Origin: Cellvibrionaceae bacterium
Lineage (GTDB): Bacteria > Pseudomonadota > Gammaproteobacteria > Pseudomonadales > Cellvibrionaceae
Length of the DNA stretch: 64,000 nt
Assembly: GCA_021151695.1 (NCBI GenBank)
Contig: JAGKWU010000019.1
Location: forward strand, 6,865-70,864
Direction of reading: 5' to 3'
Positions 24,473-31,964 of this stretch are shown here, piece by piece (within the stretch, counting starts at the first letter, position 1; each line of letters opens with the position of its first letter). Position numbers and translations under genes: made by a program. The notes beneath the pieces were generated by a model. That model had not been told where the DNA came from and did no database searches. It worked only from the letters and a program-made list of their open reading frames with translations.

Positions 24473-26158
24473 ATGAGCGATACCACTCCCGACCTTCCTC
24501 CTCATTATTACCTGGATAATTTCCAATTCCTGCTGGATTGGGTTAACCGCCATTACCAGGATTTACTGGGCGACGAGGATCGGGATTTTATCGCTCGCTT
24601 TAATCAGCTATCCCCAAACAGCCCACCCTCTCAAAATAGTAAAGGCAGCCAATGCTTATTAGTGAGATTACTGGGACGCAAGGGCCCGCACTTTCGCGCC
24701 GATAAATTGCGCTATGAGGAAATTGATCAGCTAACAGAGTGCGCAGCGCAATTAGTAAATCAACAACTCCTGCACGTCGATGCACAGCTCGCGCTGGATG
24801 AGCTGGCGGCACTCCTCACCAAACCCGAGTTGCTGGAGCTATTCACCGCCGAGTTACGCCCCTACAAAAGTGAGCGAAAAGAAACCCTGGTATTATTGCT
24901 GAGCGATGCATACACACAGCCACAATGCTGGTCTGAGTGGACAGGTAATCGCTTCGGTGAACTTTACACAGTAGCCCTACAAGACATAATTGCGCGTTTC
25001 TTACTGCTCTTTTTTGGCAATCCCTGGCAAGACCTTACCGAATTTGTGCTGCAAGACCTGGGACTTTACCGCTACGAACAATACCTGATTGATCACCAGC
25101 ATCGCATCTTCAAAAGCCGCGAAGAACTTTTGCAATATCAACAACTGTTGTTGCTGCGCGACCTGCTTGAGCAAGCGCAAACCACCGAAGACTTGCAACA
25201 GCTCAACACGCTCATGCCACAGGCCTACGCAAGCACCACCATGGAGCGCCGTCGCGGGCGCTTGTGCAACCAGCTCGCTTATGAATTGGAACGCGCTGGC
25301 GAATTGAATTTGGCTGTACAACTCTATCAACAAACCCAACTGCCGCCCGCACGGGAACGCCGTATTCGCTTGCTGGAAAAAGCGGGCGATTATCAGCAGG
25401 CCTGGCAATTGTTGAGCGAGCTATTACAATCACCCACGAGCGAAGAAGAGTTACAAATTGGCGAGCGCATGGCCCCTCGCCTCGCTAAAAAAGCCAGCGT
25501 TTTATTTTCGAAAAAAACAACAAGCATCTTGCTTGAGCAAAAACTATCGCTCGTGCAACTGCACAATGACGATGGAGAGCTTCACAATGTGGAAGAAATC
25601 GCCCGCCTGCATTTCGACCGAGCTGGTGCACCCTGTTTTTATGTAGAAAACCAATTACTCAATGGCTTGTTTGGTTTATGGTTGTGGCCGGAGATGTTTC
25701 GCAATATTGATGGTGCTTTTGCCAATCCCTTTCAGGCGGCGCCGCTGGATTTGTATCAGGAAGATTTTGCACAGCGTCGTCCGGGCCTGGCGCAGCTGTG
25801 GCAATTATTGGAGAGCGATACCCACCACCAACACATACGCGACTACTGGCAGCTCAAACAAGGCATAACCAATCACTTTGTCAGCTGGCCGCTATTGGAT
25901 GAGCCGCTGTTGCAACTGGCGCTCCAATGCATTCCTGCCACGCATTTAAAAGCTATTTTTGAACGCTTGTTGTTTGATATCAAAAACAATCGCAGCGGCC
26001 TGCCGGATTTGATTCAGTTTTTTCCGGCACAAAATACGTATCGCATGATTGAGGTCAAAGGCCCGGGCGACCGTGTGCAGGATAACCAGCGGCGCTGGCT
26101 GGATTATTTTGCGTTACACAAGATTCCCGCCGAGGTGTGTTATGTCAGCTGGAGTTGA
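24473..26158 (+). CDS. FAN1-like VRR-NUC structure-specific nuclease
   Basis: A 561-residue cytoplasmic protein. The C-terminus (about 480-561) is a VRR-NUC domain with GLPDLIQFFP, MIEVKGPGDRVQDNQRRWLDYF and EVCYVSW; the D...EVK catalytic residues are present. The middle has tetratricopeptide-like helices (NQLAYELERAGELNLAVQLYQQTQ) and the N-terminus an HTH/SAP-like region (LLVRLLGRKGPHFRADKLRYEE). This is the layout of bacterial FAN1 proteins, 5'-flap and interstrand-crosslink nucleases. Its last 17 bases overlap the helicase gene, so the two are translated together. Confidence 0.88.
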   Translation: MSDTTPDLPPHYYLDNFQFLLDWVNRHYQDLLGDEDRDFIARFNQLSPNSPPSQNSKGSQCLLVRLLGRKGPHFRADKLRYEEIDQLTECAAQLVNQQLLHVDAQLALDELAALLTKPELLELFTAELRPYKSERKETLVLLLSDAYTQPQCWSEWTGNRFGELYTVALQDIIARFLLLFFGNPWQDLTEFVLQDLGLYRYEQYLIDHQHRIFKSREELLQYQQLLLLRDLLEQAQTTEDLQQLNTLMPQAYASTTMERRRGRLCNQLAYELERAGELNLAVQLYQQTQLPPARERRIRLLEKAGDYQQAWQLLSELLQSPTSEEELQIGERMAPRLAKKASVLFSKKTTSILLEQKLSLVQLHNDDGELHNVEEIARLHFDRAGAPCFYVENQLLNGLFGLWLWPEMFRNIDGAFANPFQAAPLDLYQEDFAQRRPGLAQLWQLLESDTHHQHIRDYWQLKQGITNHFVSWPLLDEPLLQLALQCIPATHLKAIFERLLFDIKNNRSGLPDLIQFFPAQNTYRMIEVKGPGDRVQDNQRRWLDYFALHKIPAEVCYVSWS

Positions 26159-28445
26159 ACAAGACATAGACGATATCGAGGCCCGTTTATCGCCTGTTTC
26201 GGTAAAAGCCCTGGCTGAATTTTCGGCCAAATGCGGCAGTCTTGATCGTAAATTTACACCTGGCCCCAGCGCACTTGAAGGTATTGAAGGGCACCAGCGG
26301 GTTGCAGCCAATCGCCCGGAATATTATCAGTGCGAGCTCAGTTTAAAACTCCATTATCGCGACCTGCTGATTCGCGGCCGCGCCGATGGTTATGATCCGG
26401 TTCATCATTGCATCGAAGAAGTAAAAACCTTTTACGGCGATTTCGATAAAATCCCCCACAATTATCGCCAACTGCATTGGGCGCAAGCGAAACTCTATGG
26501 TTGGATGCTGTGCGAGCAGGAAGGCTATGAGCAAATAAACCTGGCGCTGGTGTATTTCCATTTAGGTGATCAAAAGGAACATCGCATAGAAGAACAATTT
26601 AATGCCGCTGAACTTGCTCACTATGGCACCGCCTTGGCAGAAAATTATTATCGTTGGCACAGGCAGCAGCTTACCCGTATGAACAGGCTGCATAAATGGG
26701 CAGTCGATTTGCAATTTCCCTACCCTGAACTGCACCCAACCCAGCGCCAAATGGCCGAGGCGGTATACAAAACCGCAGCGACAGGACGCGTACTGTTGGC
26801 AGAGGCTCCCACAGGCACAGGTAAAACCCTCGCCAGTTTATTTCCTGCGATTAAAGCCCTGGGAAAAACGCCGGTGGATAAAATTTTTTATCTCACCGCC
26901 AAAACCACTGGCAAACATTTGGCACTGGAGAATTTGCAACTCATTGCCACAGATGCCACGCCACTGCGAACCTTGGAACTCACTGCGCAGGAAAAAGCCT
27001 GCTTGCAACCCGACAAGCAATGCACAGGCGACAGCTGCATTTACGCATTTAATTTTTACGACAAGCTGACGAATGCACGCGCAGCCGCGGCACAAACTCC
27101 ATTACTTAACAAAGCTGCACTTGCACAACTGGCCGAGGAACACCAACTCTGCCCTTTTTACCTGAGCATGGAAATGAGCCGCTGGGTAGATGTGGTAGTG
27201 GCGGACTTTAATTATTATTTTGATGGCAATGCGCTCTTGCTTGGACTCACGAAAGAATTCAATTGGCGCCCTTGTTTATTGATTGATGAAAGCCATAACC
27301 TGCTTGATCGCGGCCGGCAAATGTACAGCGCCAGCCTGAGCCGCAGCCAGTTGCTCGGCGCAAAACAAAACGCGCCTAAAAACCTGCATAAAATAATGGA
27401 CAAGATAAACCGGCTCTGGCGCGAGCTGAATAAAACCCTGGACTTTAACACCGAGCAACTTTGCCTGCTGCCCTCATCGCCCGAAAAAATTAATCTGGCG
27501 CTGCTGGAATTTACCAATCAGTATCTGGAGCTTTTGCAAAAGCAGCCGGATCACCCTATACAACATACGGTCGCCCAGGAGTTCTTTTTTGCCGCGCTGG
27601 ATTATCTCGCCAAACTTGAGCTGGTGGATTACGACTATTGCATAGACATGCAGCAACCCGCCGAAAAAGATGAATACCTGAATTTGCGTAACCTGATACC
27701 GGCACGTCTGTTAGCACAGCGACTTGCCAGCGCGCACTGCGCTTGCTTTTTTTCCGCCACGCTGCAGCCGGCTTATTTTTATCACACACTGCTGGGGTTA
27801 CCGGATGATGCAGTACACCTGCAAGTGGACTCGCCGTTTAACGCCGACCAATTGCAAGTCCATATAGCGCAGCTGAGTACACGTTACCGCGACCGGCTGC
27901 GCGCTATAGATCCCATCTGCGCTATAGTGCGCGAGCAATTAGCGACGCAACCGGGCAATGCACTGATATTTTTTTCCAGCTATGAATTTTTGCAGCAGGT
28001 AAAACAACAACTGGAAATACAACTGCACGATAGCCCCGTGCAATTGCTCACCCAGGCGCGCCATATGAGCGAAAGCGAGCGGCAAGATTTTTTGCAGCAG
28101 TTTAGCCAACACCGCAACCTTTTGGGGCTGGCAGTGTTGGGTGGCGTTTTCAGTGAAGGGGTGGATCTGGCGGGTGACAATCTTACCGGTGTGTTTATTG
28201 CCACCTTGGGGCTACCGCAAGTAAATCCGGTGAATGAATATATGCGGCAGTTTTTCCAAAAAGAATTTCAGCAGGGTTACAACTTTACCTATATCTATCC
28301 CGGCATACAAAAAGTGATTCAGGCGGCCGGACGTGTGGTTCGCACCAAAAAAGACAACGGTTATTTATGGTTGTTGGATGACCGTTTTGCACAAGCGGAA
28401 ATCCAGGCATTGCTACCCACTTGGTGGAAGCTGGACCAAAATTGA
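26142..28445 (+). CDS. PD-(D/E)XK nuclease fused to XPD/DinG-type Fe-S helicase
   Basis: A 767-residue protein. Residues about 60-180 look like a PD-(D/E)XK nuclease of Cas4/RecB type (LLIRGRADGYD, HCIEEVKTFYGD, QLHWAQAKLYGWML). A superfamily 2 helicase follows with Walker A APTGTGKTLASLFPAI, DEAH-like LLIDESHNLLDRG, FFSATLQPAYFY and the final QAAGRVVRTKKDNGYLWLLDDRF. Cysteines in ACLQPDKQCTGDSCIYAF and HQLCPFYL are placed like the four ligands of the XPD/DinG Fe-S cluster. Substrates are probably branched or crosslinked DNA processed together with the overlapping FAN1-like nuclease. The start at 26142 lies inside the upstream gene; earlier codons are antisense-like and unlikely. Confidence 0.88.
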   Translation: MSAGVEQDIDDIEARLSPVSVKALAEFSAKCGSLDRKFTPGPSALEGIEGHQRVAANRPEYYQCELSLKLHYRDLLIRGRADGYDPVHHCIEEVKTFYGDFDKIPHNYRQLHWAQAKLYGWMLCEQEGYEQINLALVYFHLGDQKEHRIEEQFNAAELAHYGTALAENYYRWHRQQLTRMNRLHKWAVDLQFPYPELHPTQRQMAEAVYKTAATGRVLLAEAPTGTGKTLASLFPAIKALGKTPVDKIFYLTAKTTGKHLALENLQLIATDATPLRTLELTAQEKACLQPDKQCTGDSCIYAFNFYDKLTNARAAAAQTPLLNKAALAQLAEEHQLCPFYLSMEMSRWVDVVVADFNYYFDGNALLLGLTKEFNWRPCLLIDESHNLLDRGRQMYSASLSRSQLLGAKQNAPKNLHKIMDKINRLWRELNKTLDFNTEQLCLLPSSPEKINLALLEFTNQYLELLQKQPDHPIQHTVAQEFFFAALDYLAKLELVDYDYCIDMQQPAEKDEYLNLRNLIPARLLAQRLASAHCACFFSATLQPAYFYHTLLGLPDDAVHLQVDSPFNADQLQVHIAQLSTRYRDRLRAIDPICAIVREQLATQPGNALIFFSSYEFLQQVKQQLEIQLHDSPVQLLTQARHMSESERQDFLQQFSQHRNLLGLAVLGGVFSEGVDLAGDNLTGVFIATLGLPQVNPVNEYMRQFFQKEFQQGYNFTYIYPGIQKVIQAAGRVVRTKKDNGYLWLLDDRFAQAEIQALLPTWWKLDQN

Positions 28446-28461
28446 TTGAGCAGCACCAACA

Positions 28462-29382
28462 CTACATGCCAGGACGAAATTTTTTAATATGGCGATAAGC
28501 TGCCACCACCTGTTTAAAATTTTCTTCCATGGCTTCCACCATAAAATCTGGCAGACCACGGCTGGCAAGTTTATCCGGGTGGAATTGATTGGCCAGGCGA
28601 CGATAGGCTTTTTTAACCTCCGCATCACTGGCGCTCGCCGTTAACCCCAGTGCGTGATACGCCATAGTCAAGCCGTCATCGGGTGTATGGTGAAAGGCTT
28701 GCTCTCTTTCCGATTTTTCTTCTTGCTGCTCCGACTTGGCCTCTTCAAATTGGCGCTCTTCTTTATCCTCTTCACTTTCACCCGGTTTAGCCTTATCAGT
28801 TTCAGGATGAGGTTTTCGGCCAGCGGCATAATCGGAATACTCGAACTGGGCTGAAATCATACGCAGCAAATAATCGAATGCAATGCTGGAAAATCCCAAG
28901 CCTTTGGCAACCCGCTGGATAATCTCCACCTCAGGATTAACCAACAAGCCATCTTTGCGCGCAAGACCAATAAGGTAGACCAACAGGATTTCTGTCTGGT
29001 TTGGATTTTTTTCGGAGAGCTGATGAAACTCCGCCAGTGTTTCGTTGAAATCAAACGCGGGTTTTGCGCCTATTTTGAACAGATCAATTGCCTCACGGCG
29101 GCGCCCCTGATTCAAACCCATATTTTCCATATAGGTTTCGGTGAGATTAACTTCGACCTGATTAACCTTGCCATCACTTTTGGCGATATAGCCTAATAAA
29201 ATAAATACAGTGTGAAAAAAAATCCCTTCGACTTTATTAAGCCGCGATTTTTGGGCGGTACTGAATCTGGGTTTTCTTTCGGAAAAATTGCCAAGGAGCG
29301 CTTGTGATACCACAGAGCCAAATTTAAAGGCCAGGAATGCCGCTAAAAAAACAGCGCCGATAAAAATGACTGTTGCTGTCAT
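28462..29382 (-). CDS. djlA: DnaJ-like membrane co-chaperone DjlA
   Basis: A 306-residue inner-membrane type III DnaJ protein. One N-terminal membrane helix (VIFIGAVFLAAFLAFKFGSVV) is followed by a TerB-like helical domain (VFILLGYIAKSDGKVNQVEV, LVYLIGLARKDGLLVNPEVEI). A charged linker (about 200-235, rich in Glu/Lys/Gln) leads to a C-terminal J-domain with AYRRLANQFHPDKLASRG. It stimulates DnaK ATPase at the membrane and affects envelope stress signalling in E. coli. It converges with the helicase gene (16 bp apart). Confidence 0.93.
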   Translation of the reverse strand: MTATVIFIGAVFLAAFLAFKFGSVVSQALLGNFSERKPRFSTAQKSRLNKVEGIFFHTVFILLGYIAKSDGKVNQVEVNLTETYMENMGLNQGRRREAIDLFKIGAKPAFDFNETLAEFHQLSEKNPNQTEILLVYLIGLARKDGLLVNPEVEIIQRVAKGLGFSSIAFDYLLRMISAQFEYSDYAAGRKPHPETDKAKPGESEEDKEERQFEEAKSEQQEEKSEREQAFHHTPDDGLTMAYHALGLTASASDAEVKKAYRRLANQFHPDKLASRGLPDFMVEAMEENFKQVVAAYRHIKKFRPGM

Positions 29383-29479
29383 ATCAAAACCCGCAGGGAC
29401 TAACCACTGGCTGTGAATTTCCCACCAGCTTAATCCCGACGGTTTATGGGTTCGGTTCGCTAACTAACAGCCTGCCCCT

Positions 29480-30382
29480 CTAAGGCGTGTGTTGCCCGCC
29501 CGTTACGCCAATCACCTCGGCAGTGATATAACTGGATTCTTGCGAAGCCAGGAACACAAAGGCCGGCGCAACCTCTGCCGGTTGGCCGGGACGTCCCATT
29601 GGCGTTTTCTCGCCAAAGTGCTCCAGCTTTTCTGGCGGTTGCCCGCCGCTCTGCTGCAAGGGCGTCCACACAGGACCAGGCGCAACGGCATTAACACGAA
29701 TGCCTTTTTCAATCAGCATTTTGGCCAGACTCTTGGTAAAAGCAGTAATGGCTCCTTTCGTTGAAGCGTAATCGAGAAGACCCGCTGATGGCTGATAAGA
29801 TTGAATAGACGTGGTATTGATAATACTGGCACCGGGCGGCATATAAGGCACAGCAGCTTTGGTCAGCCAGAACATGGCAAATACATTGGTCGTAAAGGTT
29901 TTTACAAACTGTTCACTGGAAATATCTTCAAGCTTTTCTGTGTGCTGCTGTTTGCCTGCGTTGTTGACAAGAATGTCGATACCACCCAATTTTTCCACGG
30001 TTTTTTCAATAAGAACTTTGCAAAAACGTTCGTCATTGATATCGCCGGGAATAGCCACGGCTTTGTGATCTTCTACTTTAATCTGGCGCAGCGTCTCATT
30101 ACCATCGACCTCTTCGCTCGGCAAATAATTAATCACCACATCCGCACCTTCCCGCGCAAACGCAATAGCAACTGCACGGCCAATACCCGAATCGCCACCT
30201 GTGATGAGTGCTTTGCGTCCTGATAAACGATTGCTGCCGCGATAGGTTATTTCGCCGTGATCCGCTTGGGGTTTTAAAATAGAATCCAACCCCGGCTCGG
30301 GTTGCTTGCTGTCTGGCTTAACGTGGGGAGTGGAATACTGGTGACGAGGATCTTGCATGGTGAATTGATCGCGGCTGCTCAT
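29480..30382 (-). CDS. YghA-type short-chain dehydrogenase/reductase
   Basis: A 300-residue classical-type SDR with the N-terminal extension typical of the YghA/general-stress glucose dehydrogenase group (QDPRHQYSTPHVKPD). NAD(P) binding is seen in LITGGDSGIGRAVAIAFAREGA and NNAGKQQHTEKLEDI, and the catalytic YASTKGAITAFTK carries the Tyr and Lys. It ends GVTGGQHTP. The substrate is unknown; relatives reduce small aldehydes. AGGAGG lies upstream of ATG 30382. It is separated from djlA and rlmE by 97 and 156 bp and is probably its own unit. Confidence 0.9.
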   Translation of the reverse strand: MSSRDQFTMQDPRHQYSTPHVKPDSKQPEPGLDSILKPQADHGEITYRGSNRLSGRKALITGGDSGIGRAVAIAFAREGADVVINYLPSEEVDGNETLRQIKVEDHKAVAIPGDINDERFCKVLIEKTVEKLGGIDILVNNAGKQQHTEKLEDISSEQFVKTFTTNVFAMFWLTKAAVPYMPPGASIINTTSIQSYQPSAGLLDYASTKGAITAFTKSLAKMLIEKGIRVNAVAPGPVWTPLQQSGGQPPEKLEHFGEKTPMGRPGQPAEVAPAFVFLASQESSYITAEVIGVTGGQHTP

Positions 30383-30538
30383 GTTGGCCTCCTGATATAC
30401 ATCATTAGTGACGTTGGTATATCAGCATGGGGCGAGCAAGCCGGTGCTTCTGTACGTTAATTAACTGTGCAGAAACACTCACCGTTTGTTGAACAATTTA
30501 ATACCCAACAAACGGCGTAGAACGATTTTTTTAAAAGC

Positions 30539-31162
30539 TTATTGGTTTTTAAAGCCCTTACCCACCACATAAACTTCGCGCGAGCGAGGGCGCGAGGCAT
30601 TGGGTTTGCGGATAACAACTTTTTCAAAACTGGTGCGGGCGTCTTTTACATAATCATCAAAGCCGTCGCCCTGAAAAACCTTGGCCACAAAATCACCTTT
30701 GGGTTTTAACACCTGGCGCGCCATGTCCAACGCCAGCTCCACAAGGTACATGGACGCCGCCTGGTCAGCTACATCTACGCCGCTGATGTTGGGGGCCATA
30801 TCGGAGATAACCACATCGGCTTTGCGGTCGCCGAGCAAATCCATAATCTGGTTGAACACGGCCTCTTCGGTGAAATCGCCCTGGATAAAATCCACATTTT
30901 CGAGGGAATCCATCGGCAAAATATCAGAGGCAACCACACGCCCCTTCACCCCCACCAACCGGCCGGCAATTTGCGACCAACTGCCGGGCGCAGAACCCAA
31001 ATCCACCACCAGCGAACCTGAGCGAATCAACTTATCTTTTTCGTTCAGCTCCAACAGCTTATAAGCGGCACGCGCACGGTAGCCATCAATCTGCGCTTGT
31101 TTAACATAAGGGTCGTTGACGTGCTCTTCGAGCCAACGGTTGCTGCTTTTTGATCGAGCCAT
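30539..31162 (-). CDS. rlmE: 23S rRNA 2'-O-ribose U2552 methyltransferase RlmE (FtsJ)
   Basis: A 207-residue AdoMet-dependent methyltransferase of late large-subunit assembly. Residues matching the family: [44 protein letters not shown] (motif I), [27 protein letters not shown] and [12 protein letters not shown], which supply the K-D-K-E tetrad. The start at 31162 ([11 protein letters not shown]) is preferred to 31168 because it matches pseudomonad RlmE. Unlike in many enterics, ftsH is not found beside it, at least inside the window. Confidence 0.93.
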   Translation of the reverse strand: MARSKSSNRWLEEHVNDPYVKQAQIDGYRARAAYKLLELNEKDKLIRSGSLVVDLGSAPGSWSQIAGRLVGVKGRVVASDILPMDSLENVDFIQGDFTEEAVFNQIMDLLGDRKADVVISDMAPNISGVDVADQAASMYLVELALDMARQVLKPKGDFVAKVFQGDGFDDYVKDARTSFEKVVIRKPNASRPRSREVYVVGKGFKNQ

Positions 31163-31290
31163 GAACATAAACCACTATCGAGAGGAGACAGGCATTGCAG
31201 GGCGCATCTTCGCCAGTTCGCATGTGCCTTGAAGGCGCATATGCCTTGAGAGGCTGTAATTGTATGCCTTTCCCCGCCCGAAAAACCAGT

Positions 31291-31326
31291 TACAAAAAAG
31301 GGCGAACCCGCAAAGGTTCGCCCTTT
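31291..31326 (-). terminator. Intrinsic terminator of the GH16/cohesin-like operon
   Basis: A 12-bp perfect stem, AAAGGGCGAACC (31297-31308) with GGTTCGCCCTTT (31315-31326), followed on the minus strand by six T residues. It lies 22 bp past the stop of the PEP-CTERM gene. Confidence 0.85.
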
Positions 31327-31347
31327 CGTTAGGTGACGCAAGCCAGA

Positions 31348-31932
31348 TTACACCAGGCGACGACAGCCCCACACCAACGCCAAAGCCCCCAGTATCAAGC
31401 CAAGTGCGCCAGGTTCAGGCACTGAGGCAGGCGTGCCGTTGACGGTAATTTCAGCAAGGTAACTTTCGCTTGCCAACTCTAACCCCATAGCATCGGAGAG
31501 GAGAACATCATCCAGCTTGAGGGTACTTGTACCCGCCTCACCAGCGGTAAACACCAGGGTGAAAAGCTTCAAGGCATCTGCCTGGGTAGACAAGTCGGCC
31601 AACAAGGAGAAACCCGAAAGATTCAGGCTGTTACTGGACGTTGGGACGGCTGCGAGTCCGTAGAAAACCGAGTCATCCAAATCGGTGCTAAATACCGTTT
31701 GTTGGTAACCCGTCACAGCGCCGTTAAACGACAGGTTCATATCAAACCCACCGAGATCGGTGGCTTCCAAACCCGAAATCCAAACATCGAGCGACACTGT
31801 GTCGCCCAGATTATAAGACTGGGCAACATCGCCGCCCGAATTGCCAAACGATAGTACCGGCGTTGCGAATACGTTGGAGCTGAACGCACTTATAAGTGCG
31901 CTCACTGCCAGGATTTTTTGAAACATTTTCAT
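31348..31932 (-). CDS. Cohesin-like protein with PEP-CTERM sorting signal
   Basis: A 194-residue secreted protein. A signal peptide (MKMFQKILAVSALISAFSSNVFA, cleavage near 23) precedes a single beta-rich domain with SYNLGDTVSLDVWISGLEAT, LGGFDMNLSF, SLNLSGFSLLADL and LKLFTLVFTAGEAGTSTLKL. This pattern fits cohesin-like domains found on PEP-CTERM proteins. The C-terminus is a PEP-CTERM signal: VPEPG, hydrophobic GALGLILGALALVW, then basic CRRLV. The tail should be processed by an exosortase, giving an envelope-attached protein; no exosortase gene lies in this window. The gene starts 32 bp after the dockerin-bearing GH16 gene on the same strand and shares its terminator, so the two are probably made together. 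Cohesin assignment is from pattern only. Confidence 0.8.
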   Translation of the reverse strand: MKMFQKILAVSALISAFSSNVFATPVLSFGNSGGDVAQSYNLGDTVSLDVWISGLEATDLGGFDMNLSFNGAVTGYQQTVFSTDLDDSVFYGLAAVPTSSNSLNLSGFSLLADLSTQADALKLFTLVFTAGEAGTSTLKLDDVLLSDAMGLELASESYLAEITVNGTPASVPEPGALGLILGALALVWGCRRLV

Positions 31933-31964
31933 TTTTTAATTCCTGTTTTTATGTGTGTTATTGA

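Noticed and set aside
30482..30515. CCGTTTGTTG/CAACAAACGG hairpin as the rlmE terminator
   Set aside because: The stem is good but no T-run follows on the minus strand and the loop is 14 nt; not listed as a terminator.
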